Source: Bin55 sp964572845 (GTDB lineage Bacteria; Pseudomonadota; Gammaproteobacteria; Pseudomonadales; Azotimanducaceae). From it: a stretch of 64,000 nucleotides of DNA. Under the pieces are notes generated by a model. That model was not told the DNA's origin. It did not search any database and worked only from the letters and a program-made list of their open reading frames with translations. Both the position numbers and the translations under genes were made by a program. This document shows positions 16,465-25,805 of the stretch, piece after piece. The stretch is from assembly GCA_964572845.1 (NCBI GenBank), contig CAZNFX010000002.1:62001-126000 (forward strand). The letters are read 5' to 3'. Numbering within the stretch: position 1 is the stretch's first letter; every line of letters begins with the position of its first letter.

Positions 16465-19149
16465 ATGCAAACCACAAAACCCCTAATTCTCGTCGACGGT
16501 TCGACGTACCTGTTCAGAGCGTTCTATGCGCTTCCTGACCTAAGAACGTCGAACGGACAGTACACCGGCGCTATTCGCGGTGTAGTCTCCATGCTTCTGA
16601 AACTCATGAATGACTACCCCGACAGCACCATTGCCGTTGTCTTCGACACTGCTTCTTTGACATTTCGTCACGAGATTTTCTCCGATTACAAGGCAAATCG
16701 GCCGCCTATGCAGGATGAAATGGCGCAGCAGATCGAACCTTTGCACCAGATTATCGAGTGTTTGGGCCTGCCTTTGCTCAAGAAGGACGGATTCGAAGCA
16801 GACGACATCATAGGGACGTTGGCGACTCAAGCAACGGCCGCGGGTCGACAGACGATCATTTCAACTTCCGACAAGGACATGGCGCAACTTGTCAACGAGC
16901 ATGTGACGTTACTGGACACCATGAAGGATCAGACCATGGATGCGGAAGGCGTCAAGGAGAAGTTTGGCGTCTCCCCAAATCTGATCATCGACTACTTGGC
17001 TCTAATGGGCGATACGTCTGACAACATTCCAGGTGTGCCAAAGGTAGGACCAAAGACTGCGGCGAAGTGGCTCAACCAGTTTGGCAATTTGGACGCTGTG
17101 TTGGAGCACAAAGGAGAGATTCGCGGCAAGGTTGGAGAGAATCTGGTAGCTAGCGCGGACATGCTGCCATTGTCTAGGCAGCTAGCGACGATCAAATGCG
17201 ATGTGGAACTCGAATGGAATCTAGATGACTTGCATGTCGATGAAATGGACATGGAAGCGCTTACAGACTGGTTCAATCGATTTGAATTTCGAACATTGCT
17301 GCGGCAGATTTCCGAAGACCACGATCCTGTTCCTAAGCAGGAGGAGAAAGCCGATTGCGAGTTCATTGGCGACCCAATTACGCTTCAGGCTCGGGTGGAT
17401 GAAGTTCGTTCGACGAGACAAATGTCGCTTGCACTACGAACAACGGGCGGTCATGCCTCAGGTTGTTTGGGTATTGCACTGTGTTCAGGTACAGATCGGG
17501 CTGCTTATGTTCCGATTGGGCACCAGGACGACCAGTTTAGGCAACTGACAATTGAAGTGGTTTGCGACTGCCTCAAGGGTGTTCTTGAGGACGAATCCAT
17601 TTCGACGATTGGCAATGACCTGAAGCAAGCATTCAAGTTCTTTAAGCAGCACGGAATAACAATACGCGGACCTCTATTGGATACAAGGTTGATGTCGTAT
17701 GTGCTGAACAGTCAAGCTTCCGGTGGCCATCACACTGCGGCTCTGGCCTCCCGCCATCTGGAATACACCACGTTTGACTTTCAGACATTGACTGGGTCGG
17801 GCGCAAATCGCGTCTCACTTGACCAAATCGGCATACCGGAACTCGCGTTTCCCATGGCGGAGCTGGCACTTGTCAACGCACGGGTGGTACCGGCGCTTCT
17901 GAAGGAACTGCAGTCTGACGAGAGAATGTTGAAGGTCTACGAGGATATTGAAGAGCCGGTCACGAAAGTCTTGGCAAGAATGGAACTCGACGGAGTTACC
18001 GTCGATCCGGTTGTTCTTCAAGAACTTAGTCGTGAACTTGAAGAAAGGATCGGCCGACTTACACGCGATGCCTTCGAATCTGCAGGAGAGAGTTTCGGAT
18101 TGGGGTCGCCTAAGCAATTGGCCGAAGTCTTGTACGACAAGCTGGAACTCCCCTCGCCGCGCAAGACGCGCACCGGCGGGCGATCCACTTCAGAGGATGT
18201 TCTGAAGGAGCTAGCGGAGCTCCATCCCTTGCCGAACATCGTGCTGGGTTATCGTGGCGCAACCAAGCTCAAGTCTACGTACACGGATCAGCTGGCAAAC
18301 TACATTAGTCCCGTTACAGGTCGAGTACACACCACCTACGATCAAGCCAACGCCGCGACAGGACGGCTCTCGTCGGTAGGTCCCAACCTGCAGAACATTC
18401 CGATTCGAACCGGAGATGGGCGTAGGATACGCGAAGCCTTTGTTGCTCCGCCAGGCCATGTCTTCATGTCCGCCGACTACTCGCAGATTGAGCTCCGCAT
18501 CATGGCGCACCTGTCTGGAGACAGTTCGTTGCTAAAGGCATTCAATGATGGGCTTGATATCCACAGAGCTACTGCGAGCGACATTTTCTCTACTGAATAC
18601 GACTTGGTTGACGCCTCGATGAGGGACAAGGCGAAAACCATCAATTTTGGCCTGATCTACGGCATGGGCGCCTTCGGGCTCGCGAGACGTCTTGCGATTC
18701 CCCGCAGTGAGGCGCGAGACTTTATCGAAACCTATTTCGACCATTACCCAGGTGTTCGCGAATACATGGATACGATAAAGGCGAAAGCGCACGACTACGG
18801 CTACGTCGAGACGCTGTACGGACGGCGCATTTATCTCGATGAGATCAACAGTAGACACGTTCCACGTCGCCAGGGCGCTGAACGACAAGCCATCAATGCA
18901 CCCATGCAGGGAACTGCCGCAGACATCATCAAGCTAGCGACAACAAGCGCTGCTGAATTCCTGGACAGTAGCGGGATCGATGCCAAGATGGTTTTGCATG
19001 TTCACGACGAGATTGTCTTTGAGGTTGGCGAAGACGATGTTGAGGAATTGCAGAGGGGTGTAGTACCTGCAATGGAGAGTGCAGCTGACCTATCTGTTGC
19101 AATGGTTGTAGATGTAGGTATTGGCACTAATTGGAGCTTGGCTCACTGA
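16465..19149 (+). CDS. polA: DNA polymerase I, apparently without proofreading residues
   Basis: PolA, 894 residues. The N-terminal 5'-3' exonuclease is intact: LILVDGSTYLFRAFYA, GFEADDIIGTLA, STSDKDM and GDTSDNIPGVPKVGPKTA. The C-terminal polymerase is intact: motif A DYSQIELRIMAHL, motif B KTINFGLIYGMGAFG, motif C VLHVHDEIVFEV. The central 3'-5' exonuclease fold is present but its acidic residues are not seen. The DTET motif position reads ALRTTG (about residue 322), the LKYD position LKQAF (about 386), and the third motif MAELALVNA lacks Asp. So proofreading is predicted lost, as in Taq polymerase. The ATG at 16465 has GGGAG 8 nt upstream. It overlaps convergent engB by 7 nt. Confidence 0.97.
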   Translation: MQTTKPLILVDGSTYLFRAFYALPDLRTSNGQYTGAIRGVVSMLLKLMNDYPDSTIAVVFDTASLTFRHEIFSDYKANRPPMQDEMAQQIEPLHQIIECLGLPLLKKDGFEADDIIGTLATQATAAGRQTIISTSDKDMAQLVNEHVTLLDTMKDQTMDAEGVKEKFGVSPNLIIDYLALMGDTSDNIPGVPKVGPKTAAKWLNQFGNLDAVLEHKGEIRGKVGENLVASADMLPLSRQLATIKCDVELEWNLDDLHVDEMDMEALTDWFNRFEFRTLLRQISEDHDPVPKQEEKADCEFIGDPITLQARVDEVRSTRQMSLALRTTGGHASGCLGIALCSGTDRAAYVPIGHQDDQFRQLTIEVVCDCLKGVLEDESISTIGNDLKQAFKFFKQHGITIRGPLLDTRLMSYVLNSQASGGHHTAALASRHLEYTTFDFQTLTGSGANRVSLDQIGIPELAFPMAELALVNARVVPALLKELQSDERMLKVYEDIEEPVTKVLARMELDGVTVDPVVLQELSRELEERIGRLTRDAFESAGESFGLGSPKQLAEVLYDKLELPSPRKTRTGGRSTSEDVLKELAELHPLPNIVLGYRGATKLKSTYTDQLANYISPVTGRVHTTYDQANAATGRLSSVGPNLQNIPIRTGDGRRIREAFVAPPGHVFMSADYSQIELRIMAHLSGDSSLLKAFNDGLDIHRATASDIFSTEYDLVDASMRDKAKTINFGLIYGMGAFGLARRLAIPRSEARDFIETYFDHYPGVREYMDTIKAKAHDYGYVETLYGRRIYLDEINSRHVPRRQGAERQAINAPMQGTAADIIKLATTSAAEFLDSSGIDAKMVLHVHDEIVFEVGEDDVEELQRGVVPAMESAADLSVAMVVDVGIGTNWSLAH

Positions 19150-19757
19150 ATTGAAGCGCCAGCTTGGTGCCACATCTCACGGATCGATTGCCGCGCCTGG
19201 TCCACACCGGTTCCCTTGAGCGAAGAGAATAAGAGGGACTGGGCGGAGTTGTGGTCTCCCATCGCCTCTTTCACTTTTTTCATGCAAGCACTTCGCTCGC
19301 CCTGTTTCAATTTGTCCGACTTGCTAAGCAGTGCGACCAACCCTAGTTCGCGCTGCATGCTCCATTGGATCATTTCCACATCGAACGGACGCAGTGGATG
19401 GCGCGAATCCATGATGAGGATCACGCCGACGAGATTCTCGCGACGCATTAGGTAGCGGTTTACTGCTTCTTGCCACTCCAATTGCTTGGTGCGACTTACC
19501 TTGGCATAGCCAAAACCGGGAAGGTCCACGAGACGTCCCTCGCCGGACTCGAAGAAGTTTATGAGTTGAGTCCGTCCGGGCGTCTTGCTGACTCGGGCAA
19601 GTGTTGTTGAACCCGTTATGCTGTTTATTGCGCTTGATTTTCCTGCATTCGATCGCCCGGCAAAAGCAACTTCAGGAATGTCGTCTCGCGGACAGTTCCG
19701 CAAGTGGAGTGCGCTTTTGAGGAAAACTGCTTCGATGGGTGCGGTGCTAACAGTCAC
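19143..19757 (-). CDS. engB: Ribosome biogenesis GTPase EngB/YihA
   Basis: A small TRAFAC GTPase of 204 residues required for large-subunit assembly. The G motifs are all visible: G1 AGRSNAGKSS, G2 around SKTPGRTQ, G3 DLPGFGYA, G4 SKSD (usual TKxD) and G5 near LFSSLKGTG. The family-typical KTPGRTQLINFF segment is present. It converges with polA, overlapping its last 7 nt, an arrangement conserved in Pseudomonas. No hairpin terminator is visible at this junction. Confidence 0.96.
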   Translation of the reverse strand: MTVSTAPIEAVFLKSALHLRNCPRDDIPEVAFAGRSNAGKSSAINSITGSTTLARVSKTPGRTQLINFFESGEGRLVDLPGFGYAKVSRTKQLEWQEAVNRYLMRRENLVGVILIMDSRHPLRPFDVEMIQWSMQRELGLVALLSKSDKLKQGERSACMKKVKEAMGDHNSAQSLLFSSLKGTGVDQARQSIREMWHQAGASIQ

Positions 19758-19945
19758 AGAAAGTCGATGTGGGAATGTCGGAGAACAGTTTACGAAGTAC
19801 AGACCCTGTGTGCCGCTGAGAGGTCGGCAAGCTCACGGTGGCACTCGCGCCGCCCGGTTAGCGGTTGCTATAATTGACGCCCTAGTAATGCCTGTTTCGT
19901 TCCTTGTGCCCTTCGCGCACATTTAAGACCAATCTAGGAAATTTG

Positions 19946-20680
19946 ATGCTTCGTTTGCTTTCGAGGTCGCACACAAGACTGGCTTTTCTTGTGATTGCGG
20001 CAATCCTGACCTTGACAGTATGGACGATGCAGGCAGATACGGAGCAGCTTGAAGTCGACGAAACGATCCTTGTCGAAATTGACGAGACCACTCAGGTTGC
20101 CGAAGAGGCTCCTCCCGTTACAGCGGCTGACGTTATCGATACGGAAGTCGGCAGAACTCTTTCAGTTTCCTGTACTGCATGCCATGGGACTGACGGCAAC
20201 GCATTGCAAGCCGAGAACTCCAACCTAGCGGGACAGAATGAAAAGTACCTGTTTCGGCAACTGCAGCTGATTCAGTCTGGAGAACGCGAAATCATTGTGA
20301 TGGCCACTCTTCTCGATGATTTCGATGACGGAGATCTCCGCAACATTGCAGCGTACTACGCATCTCTCCCAGGGAAAATCGGTCAATCCGATCCGGAGGG
20401 ACTGGAGCTAGGCGAAGCCATATACCGCGGAGGCATCCTAGATAAGAAGGTTGCAGCTTGCACGGCATGCCATGCCCCCAACGGCAATGGGAACATGCTC
20501 GCTGGATTTCCTCGGGTTTCTGGTCAGACGGTGGAGTACACCGTTGCCCAACTGAAGGCCTACAGGGAAGAGGAACGCACGACTGACGAGGACTATCGCG
20601 GCATGATGCGAGACATAGCCGCTAAGCTTACGGACTCTGAAATAGACGCCGTCGCAAATTACATGACAGGGCTCTATTGA
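19946..20680 (+). CDS. Diheme cytochrome c4
   Basis: A periplasmic cytochrome c4 of 244 residues. A signal peptide (LAFLVIAAILTLTVWTMQA) is followed by an acidic linker rich in Glu/Val, and then two cytochrome c domains with heme motifs CTACHG and CTACHA. Met ligands are likely in the second half of each domain (VMATLL and GMMRDIA). It shuttles electrons to terminal oxidases. The ATG at 19946 is preceded by AGGAA. An acidic insertion of about 30 residues between signal peptide and first heme domain is longer than usual. It lies upstream of dsbA-like genes as in Pseudomonas. Confidence 0.93.
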   Translation: MLRLLSRSHTRLAFLVIAAILTLTVWTMQADTEQLEVDETILVEIDETTQVAEEAPPVTAADVIDTEVGRTLSVSCTACHGTDGNALQAENSNLAGQNEKYLFRQLQLIQSGEREIIVMATLLDDFDDGDLRNIAAYYASLPGKIGQSDPEGLELGEAIYRGGILDKKVAACTACHAPNGNGNMLAGFPRVSGQTVEYTVAQLKAYREEERTTDEDYRGMMRDIAAKLTDSEIDAVANYMTGLY

Positions 20681-20717
20681 TCGACGCTGTCGGTTCTAGC
20701 TACGAATCGGAGTTGAC

Positions 20718-21404
20718 ATGAATCAAACTAAACTGCAAGCTTGGCTCGGCGTTATCTTATTGCTTGCAATCTCTTCCTTCATAAATGCACAAGACAAGTA
20801 TGAAGCCGGCAAGGACTACCTGCTCGTTGAGACTCAGGTTGATGCAGAGACCGAAGAGTCATCCGAAACCAAAGAAGACACCGTCGAGGTCATTGAGTTT
20901 TTTGCATACAACTGCATTCACTGCTACAGACTCGAGCCGTACATCAAGAACTGGCTGAAGAAAAAGGGCGACGATGTCACCTTCAAGCGGGAACATCTCA
21001 TCTACGAAGCAAGCTGGGTGCCTTTGGCTCGAGCATATTACGTTGCAGAAGAATTAAAGGTCCTCCCGAAAGTTCACGACCGCATGTTTCAATACATTCA
21101 TGACAGGAATATAAGCTTGAGTCGTGATGAACTGCTAAAGCGATTCTTTAAGGGTGCGGCTGATGTTGATGAAGCCACGTTCGAAGAGAAATATTGGTCC
21201 ACGGAGACAAAAGAAAAGATCAAGTCGGCCGTTAGGAAGGCCAGCGATTGGCGAGTCACGAGCACTCCAACTCTAATTGTCGGCGGCAAGTATCTTGTGA
21301 ACACTAGAACAGCGAACGGGAACCCAAAGCGAATTTTCCGGATCATTGACTTTCTAGTCGAACAGATTCGCCAGGAAGAGACACCCAGAGGTACAAAGAG
21401 CTAA
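20718..21404 (+). CDS. DsbA-like thiol:disulfide interchange protein, copy 1 (CIHC)
   Basis: A periplasmic DsbA-family protein of 228 residues with a signal peptide ending near FINAQ. The redox centre is CIHC (Cys66, Cys69) in EFFAYNCIHCYRLEP, followed by the helical insertion and the cis-proline loop STPTLIVGG. DsbA introduces disulfides into exported proteins; the canonical centre is CPHC, so Ile replaces Pro in this copy. Its position 3' of cytochrome c4 is that of the orthodox dsbA in Pseudomonas, so it is likely the ancestral locus. GGAG precedes the ATG. Two further copies follow in tandem. Confidence 0.9.
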   Translation: MNQTKLQAWLGVILLLAISSFINAQDKYEAGKDYLLVETQVDAETEESSETKEDTVEVIEFFAYNCIHCYRLEPYIKNWLKKKGDDVTFKREHLIYEASWVPLARAYYVAEELKVLPKVHDRMFQYIHDRNISLSRDELLKRFFKGAADVDEATFEEKYWSTETKEKIKSAVRKASDWRVTSTPTLIVGGKYLVNTRTANGNPKRIFRIIDFLVEQIRQEETPRGTKS

Positions 21405-21626
21405 CTTCTAGTCAATCCTGGACAGCGCGCATTGTTCTAGTGCTTTGATTGTTAGCTTGCCGCTACATTGCTAACCTCCCGCTATAGCAATGGAAACAAT
21501 ACGAGCCGGATCTGGTCGAATTCGGTGTACACGCACCAGGTCGAATCGCGACCTCTCGGTCTACGCCAACTTTGGTCCATGCCACGGCAGTTGCCCGAAC
21601 AGCTACCCTTCTAAGGTGAAATATCT

Positions 21627-22334
21627 ATGCGTCTCTGCAAGCTTCAATTTACGGTAGGACTCCTCTGTCTTCTTTTGGCTCAATGCCTAGTTAACGCTCA
21701 AAGCGACGAGTATGTGGAGGGAGAGCACTATGCGGTCCTTCCCACGCAGTTTGAGACATCGACAGAAGAGCGATCGGACGCTCAAGACGACCGTATCGAG
21801 GTGATCGAATTTTTTGCGTACAACTGCAAGTTTTGCTATCAATTTGAGGCGCACATCGCAGACTGGCTGAAGAACAAAGCGAATGACGTGTCGTTTGCAC
21901 GAGAGCACGTGTGGTGGTCTGCTAACCCTACGGCATTGGCGCGAGCCTACTATACCGCTGTTGAGCTGGATGTTTTGCCTAAAGTTCACATTGCAATGTT
22001 CAAGGCAATTCATGACCACAAGTTGAGCATGTCTCGTAAGGACAGATTGTCAATGTTGTTTGTCAACGGTGCTGAAATTGAGCCCGATACATTTGACGAA
22101 GCCTATGGTTCCGCCACTGTAAACGAACGTCTGCAAGACTGTACTACCAAGATGCGTGTATGGCGTATTGCTGCAGCTGGCACACCTTCGCTGGTGGTTG
22201 GCGGCAAGTACCTGATCGATACTGAAATGGCTGGTGGACACAGCGGAATGTTTCCGATAGTGGACTATCTCGTCAACAAAATCAGAACGGAAAGAGAAGA
22301 GTCCACAAGTACACCTAAAGATGACTCCGCATGA
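21627..22334 (+). CDS. DsbA-like thiol:disulfide interchange protein, copy 2 (CKFC)
   Basis: The second tandem DsbA-family protein, 235 residues, with signal peptide (VGLLCLLLAQCLVNAQ). The redox centre is CKFC (Cys67, Cys70) in EFFAYNCKFCYQFEA and the cis-proline loop is GTPSLVVGG. The middle dipeptide Lys-Phe is very unlike the canonical Pro-His and should change the redox potential. It has extra cysteines: one just before the signal cleavage site and one in RLQDCTTK. It starts 222 nt after copy 1, with AAGGTG before its ATG, and may have its own promoter. Confidence 0.88.
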   Translation: MRLCKLQFTVGLLCLLLAQCLVNAQSDEYVEGEHYAVLPTQFETSTEERSDAQDDRIEVIEFFAYNCKFCYQFEAHIADWLKNKANDVSFAREHVWWSANPTALARAYYTAVELDVLPKVHIAMFKAIHDHKLSMSRKDRLSMLFVNGAEIEPDTFDEAYGSATVNERLQDCTTKMRVWRIAAAGTPSLVVGGKYLIDTEMAGGHSGMFPIVDYLVNKIRTEREESTSTPKDDSA

Positions 22335-22494
22335 CACATTTACGCAATAGGAGTCTCACGCATCGGTATCTGATTGACACGACTAGTTGGTGTTAGCGCA
22401 CGAATTTCAATCAGAAATGTCAAACTAACCTAGAGAATTGCACGAATCATAACTATCATTTGAGCGTGCCCCTACCTCAACAGTGGAGATTGTG

Positions 22495-23196
22495 ATGTCA
22501 CCCATCAAGCTTTCACTCGGTCTAGTCACCTCCGTGCTTCTACTTGGTGCTTTGAACATCGGGGCGCAAATCCAAGATGCCGGGAACGAGACCGCGACCT
22601 ACTCTGAAGGCAAGGACTATTCCCTGCTGCCTACGAGAATTCAGGTTGGAGATGAAGAACCGCAGAAAGCGGACGGCGAATCAGTGGAGGTCATATCGGT
22701 CTTTTCGTATTCCTGTCCCCACTGCTTCAGGTATGAGCCAGCTGTTGCAGAATGGTTGAAGACCAAGGATGAATCGATCGATTTCAGACGCGAACACATG
22801 GCGAGCTCACGGGCAACGGAAAATCTTGCGCGCGCCTACTATGTCGCTGAGGACCTCAAGATCCTTCCAAAGACTCATGATGCATTGTTCAGGGCGATTC
22901 ACGTATACGAGCTACAGCCTTACGGCGAAGACGACCTGCAACGAATATTCAAGCGTCTTGCCGATGTGGACAGTGAGACATTCGGTGACAAGTTCTGGTC
23001 CAGCGAGGTTCACGAGAGAGTCAAAGAAGGGAAGAAGACTCTGCGGGATTGGCGCATTACAGGCGTACCTTGCGTCGTAGTTGGTGGCAAGTATCTCGTT
23101 GATGCGGAAATGTCGGATGGCGAGCCGAGCAGAATGTTCGACATTGTGGACTACTTGGTCTCAAAGATTCAGCAAGAACGAGACCCCTCGGCTTGA
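22495..23196 (+). CDS. DsbA-like thiol:disulfide interchange protein, copy 3 (CPHC)
   Basis: The third tandem DsbA-family protein, 233 residues, with a signal peptide (LSLGLVTSVLLLGALNIGAQ). It keeps the canonical CPHC centre (Cys74, Cys77) in SVFSYSCPHCFRYEP; the cis-proline loop is GVPCVVVGG, with a Cys right after Pro. I take the ATG at 22495 (GGAG six nucleotides upstream) over a GTG at 22483. All three copies share the N-terminal EGKDY-LLPT pattern and the C-terminal GGKYLV-(D/N) segment, so they arose by local duplication. A secreted protein gene follows after 10 nt. Confidence 0.89.
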   Translation: MSPIKLSLGLVTSVLLLGALNIGAQIQDAGNETATYSEGKDYSLLPTRIQVGDEEPQKADGESVEVISVFSYSCPHCFRYEPAVAEWLKTKDESIDFRREHMASSRATENLARAYYVAEDLKILPKTHDALFRAIHVYELQPYGEDDLQRIFKRLADVDSETFGDKFWSSEVHERVKEGKKTLRDWRITGVPCVVVGGKYLVDAEMSDGEPSRMFDIVDYLVSKIQQERDPSA

Positions 23197-23206
23197 ATCA
23201 AAGCGT

Positions 23207-24058
23207 ATGTTTTCTCGTTTATGCGACGGTGTGTTGCTCGCAAGTAGTGGGAATCAAAACAAGGAACTCTTTAATACACTGTCAAAATTGATTCTCGCAA
23301 TTTCCTTAATTGCGATGTTCCCAACAATCCACGCACAACAGTCGGATGGCTACTATCCAAAGTTCACTGAAGCTGACGCTTTGGAATACATGGACTTCTA
23401 CGAGTCCTACGGCAATAGAGGGATCCAGATCGACAAAGAAAACATGAGGCTACTTCTCCGACACGATCATGGCGATGGCGCCAACTCGTACAAGTGCTTT
23501 CGTGTCGAAGTAAAAAAGCCTGAAGACCACACTCTAGAATTTCATTTGCTTCATGAGGAGGGAAGTGAACTTTCGGACAAGTTGAACCAATCGATCAATC
23601 ACTATGACCATGTCAAACGAGGACTCGACTTGGAGAAAGCCTACGGCAAGTTTATGCGATTCTACCCACCACACGATCACTACGGTGCGGACGTAAAAGG
23701 TGGGCACCTCATCTTCTCTGACAAACGCATCAGGCTAACTGATGACATCGAAACTCACGAAATCGTAAAGATTGAACGATTCACAATAGAGGAAACTGCT
23801 GAAGGGATTATCTACAGGGTGGAAACTACTGTACCGGAAGAGCCTGTAGAGCTGGAGCGGCTCGATCGATTAGAGACGAAAGGTGCCGAGGAGGAGGATC
23901 TAATTGACAGCCCAATCCAGCTCAAGAACGGTCCACCCATGGCCGCCTACTATAGATGGTGTCTTTGGGATTGGTCGGAATTCAATCGATACATTGGTGG
24001 GTCTGCCGAAGTAGACTCTGCAAGACAACGGTCATTACAGATTCTCACGGGAAGTTAG
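23207..24058 (+). CDS. Secreted protein of unknown function behind the DsbA array
   Basis: A 283-residue protein with a hydrophobic stretch (LILAISLIAMFPTIHAQ) ending in a good signal peptidase site, though the segment before it is long (about 25 residues), so an internal alternative start is possible. The mature part is acidic and rich in His/Asp/Tyr clusters: RHDHGDGAN, FYPPHDHYGAD. A second half with strands (IVKIERFTIEE, YRVETTVPEE) precedes a C-terminal WCLWDWSEF segment. The only mature cysteines are in YKCFRVE and WCLWD, a possible DsbA substrate pair (inference). The gene starts 10 nt after DsbA copy 3. I do not recognise the family. Confidence 0.75.
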   Translation: MFSRLCDGVLLASSGNQNKELFNTLSKLILAISLIAMFPTIHAQQSDGYYPKFTEADALEYMDFYESYGNRGIQIDKENMRLLLRHDHGDGANSYKCFRVEVKKPEDHTLEFHLLHEEGSELSDKLNQSINHYDHVKRGLDLEKAYGKFMRFYPPHDHYGADVKGGHLIFSDKRIRLTDDIETHEIVKIERFTIEETAEGIIYRVETTVPEEPVELERLDRLETKGAEEEDLIDSPIQLKNGPPMAAYYRWCLWDWSEFNRYIGGSAEVDSARQRSLQILTGS

Positions 24059-24116
24059 TAGGGCATCCAGTCTAATCGCCAATCTCTGTGCATTCGATAG
24101 ATCAATGGTCGACTAG

Positions 24117-25805
24117 CTAGCTTTCCTTGTTCCCGTTGATGTCGATGCAGATCACCTGGAGAACTCCGCCCTCCAATGCGCTTGCCGGCACGGGGTTGTT
24201 GGACATGCAGGCGGCTCCGTCATTGGTAAAGTCGGTATCGCGCGTGTAGGTCCCGGATAGCGGGATTGGATAGGCGACGAACCTTTCTTCATCCTGTATG
24301 AATCGGTAGACTCGATCCGTCATGTTTTCGTTGATCCAAATGTCTTGGGTTTCGGGATGAATACCCAAGGCATAGGGTGCAGGTCTGTGATTCGGCACGT
24401 ACTCGGGCATTTCGTACACCGTAGTCTTGTAACCATCTGTCTCAACTCTCGCCAGTGTTCCCTCCGAGTAACCGGTTACCCAAAGCACTCCCTTGTTGTC
24501 GAAGCGCATGCGCCTTGGCCCGCGAACCGGAGAGTCGTATTCGGTGACCTTCATTGTCTTGGGATCGATGCGTCCGATCTTGTTGCCAAACAAGCGCGTA
24601 TACCAGACATCTCCATGAATGGGATCGATGTCAATTCCATAAGGGGTAGTTCCGCCGGATATCCCTCCGGGCTTCACACGAGGTAGGCTGACGACTTCCG
24701 TCTTCCCCGTTGAGGGATCCAATTTGCCAACTTGCTCCGATCCGGCAAGTGTGAACCAGACCATTCCTTTGGAGTCAACGCGAATTGTGTGCGGATACAC
24801 TGCTCCGTGTCCGATGAAGAACACGGGTTCCCACTCCAACGTATCGGGATTGAAGACTCCAATGCTGTTAGTGCTTGTGTTGGTGACGTAGTACTTGCCG
24901 TCTTGGTGCAATGCTAGAGAGTGAGGTCCATTGCGTCCATTGAAGACGGCGATTTCTCCGGCCACGGACCCAAACTCGTAGTACTCGGTTCCCCCTTTTG
25001 ACTGAGAGATGTATTGTGTCTGTCCTGTTGTCGGATCGGTAACAGCCATGTGGTCGGCTCCTTGGTCGACTGTGAAGATCAAGCCGGATTCGGGATGCAC
25101 GATCGCGTCGTGCGGTACGATGCCGCGCTCCATGCGGTACTCGGTAATCTTGGTCGTGAAGAGAGAAGGATCAATAGGGAATTCCGGTCGCACCTTGAGA
25201 GGAGATCCATCAAATCCCTTAGCAAGCAGCACGGAACGTCGATCTCGAAGCTCGGCGTCGAAGTTGCCGAGATAGGCGTGCATCCGCGCGATTATGTCTA
25301 CCCACCCCTCGGCTGTTCGAGGGACACGCGTCAAAGGATTGCCCATCTGATGACACGTCAAGCAGTCTCTTTGGAATTGGTGCCGGTTGAACACAGCATC
25401 CTCGCCTTCCTCATAGGGCAAATTGCCAAAGTGATAGGCTGCAGGAAGGCTTTCGGATATTTCCAGATTGCCTACCATGGCTTCGATTTTCAGGGAGACT
25501 GTCTGGGTGGAGTCGGAGGAGACGTCCGACAGAGTAATGTTCCTGTCACGGTAGTAGGGCAGTCGTGTCCGAAGTTGCAGTTGACCTTCAAGCCGCGTGG
25601 AAAGAGAGTAGGTACCCTCGGATCCAGTAAAGACCGATTCCGAAATACCGGATTCAGTATCGGTCAGTCGCACCATGACCCCAGGCAGAGGTTTCCCCTC
25701 CACGGATTCGATGACTCCAGCGATCTCGGTAGCGGAAATGCTTGTCGTCGCCAGAATGCCAATTCCTATGAGAAACGTTCGAGACGATTTACGGATGTGG
25801 GCCAT
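24117..25805 (-). CDS. Secreted Vgb-like beta-propeller with carboxypeptidase-regulatory domain and one heme motif
   Basis: A 562-residue exported protein (signal peptide FLIGIGILATTSISA). Domain 1 (about 28-110) is a carboxypeptidase-regulatory/CnaB-like beta sandwich (GVIESVEGKPLPGVMVRL). A linker with a single c-type heme motif CLTCHQMG follows (about 170). The rest is a propeller resembling virginiamycin B lyase or streptogramin-lyase proteins: repeated blade motifs such as PHTIRVDSKGMVWFT, PYGIDIDPIHGDVWYT and MRFDNKGVLWVTG. Vgb enzymes open streptogramins, but most environmental homologues have unknown roles, so no lyase activity is claimed. The ATG at 25805 is used because it sits directly at the signal peptide. 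Confidence 0.85.
   Translation of the reverse strand: MAHIRKSSRTFLIGIGILATTSISATEIAGVIESVEGKPLPGVMVRLTDTESGISESVFTGSEGTYSLSTRLEGQLQLRTRLPYYRDRNITLSDVSSDSTQTVSLKIEAMVGNLEISESLPAAYHFGNLPYEEGEDAVFNRHQFQRDCLTCHQMGNPLTRVPRTAEGWVDIIARMHAYLGNFDAELRDRRSVLLAKGFDGSPLKVRPEFPIDPSLFTTKITEYRMERGIVPHDAIVHPESGLIFTVDQGADHMAVTDPTTGQTQYISQSKGGTEYYEFGSVAGEIAVFNGRNGPHSLALHQDGKYYVTNTSTNSIGVFNPDTLEWEPVFFIGHGAVYPHTIRVDSKGMVWFTLAGSEQVGKLDPSTGKTEVVSLPRVKPGGISGGTTPYGIDIDPIHGDVWYTRLFGNKIGRIDPKTMKVTEYDSPVRGPRRMRFDNKGVLWVTGYSEGTLARVETDGYKTTVYEMPEYVPNHRPAPYALGIHPETQDIWINENMTDRVYRFIQDEERFVAYPIPLSGTYTRDTDFTNDGAACMSNNPVPASALEGGVLQVICIDINGNKES

Noticed and set aside
21405..21626. Inverted repeat GTTAGC/GCTAAC between DsbA copies 1 and 2 as terminator
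   Set aside because: The stem is only 6 bp, the loop is long and no T-run follows.
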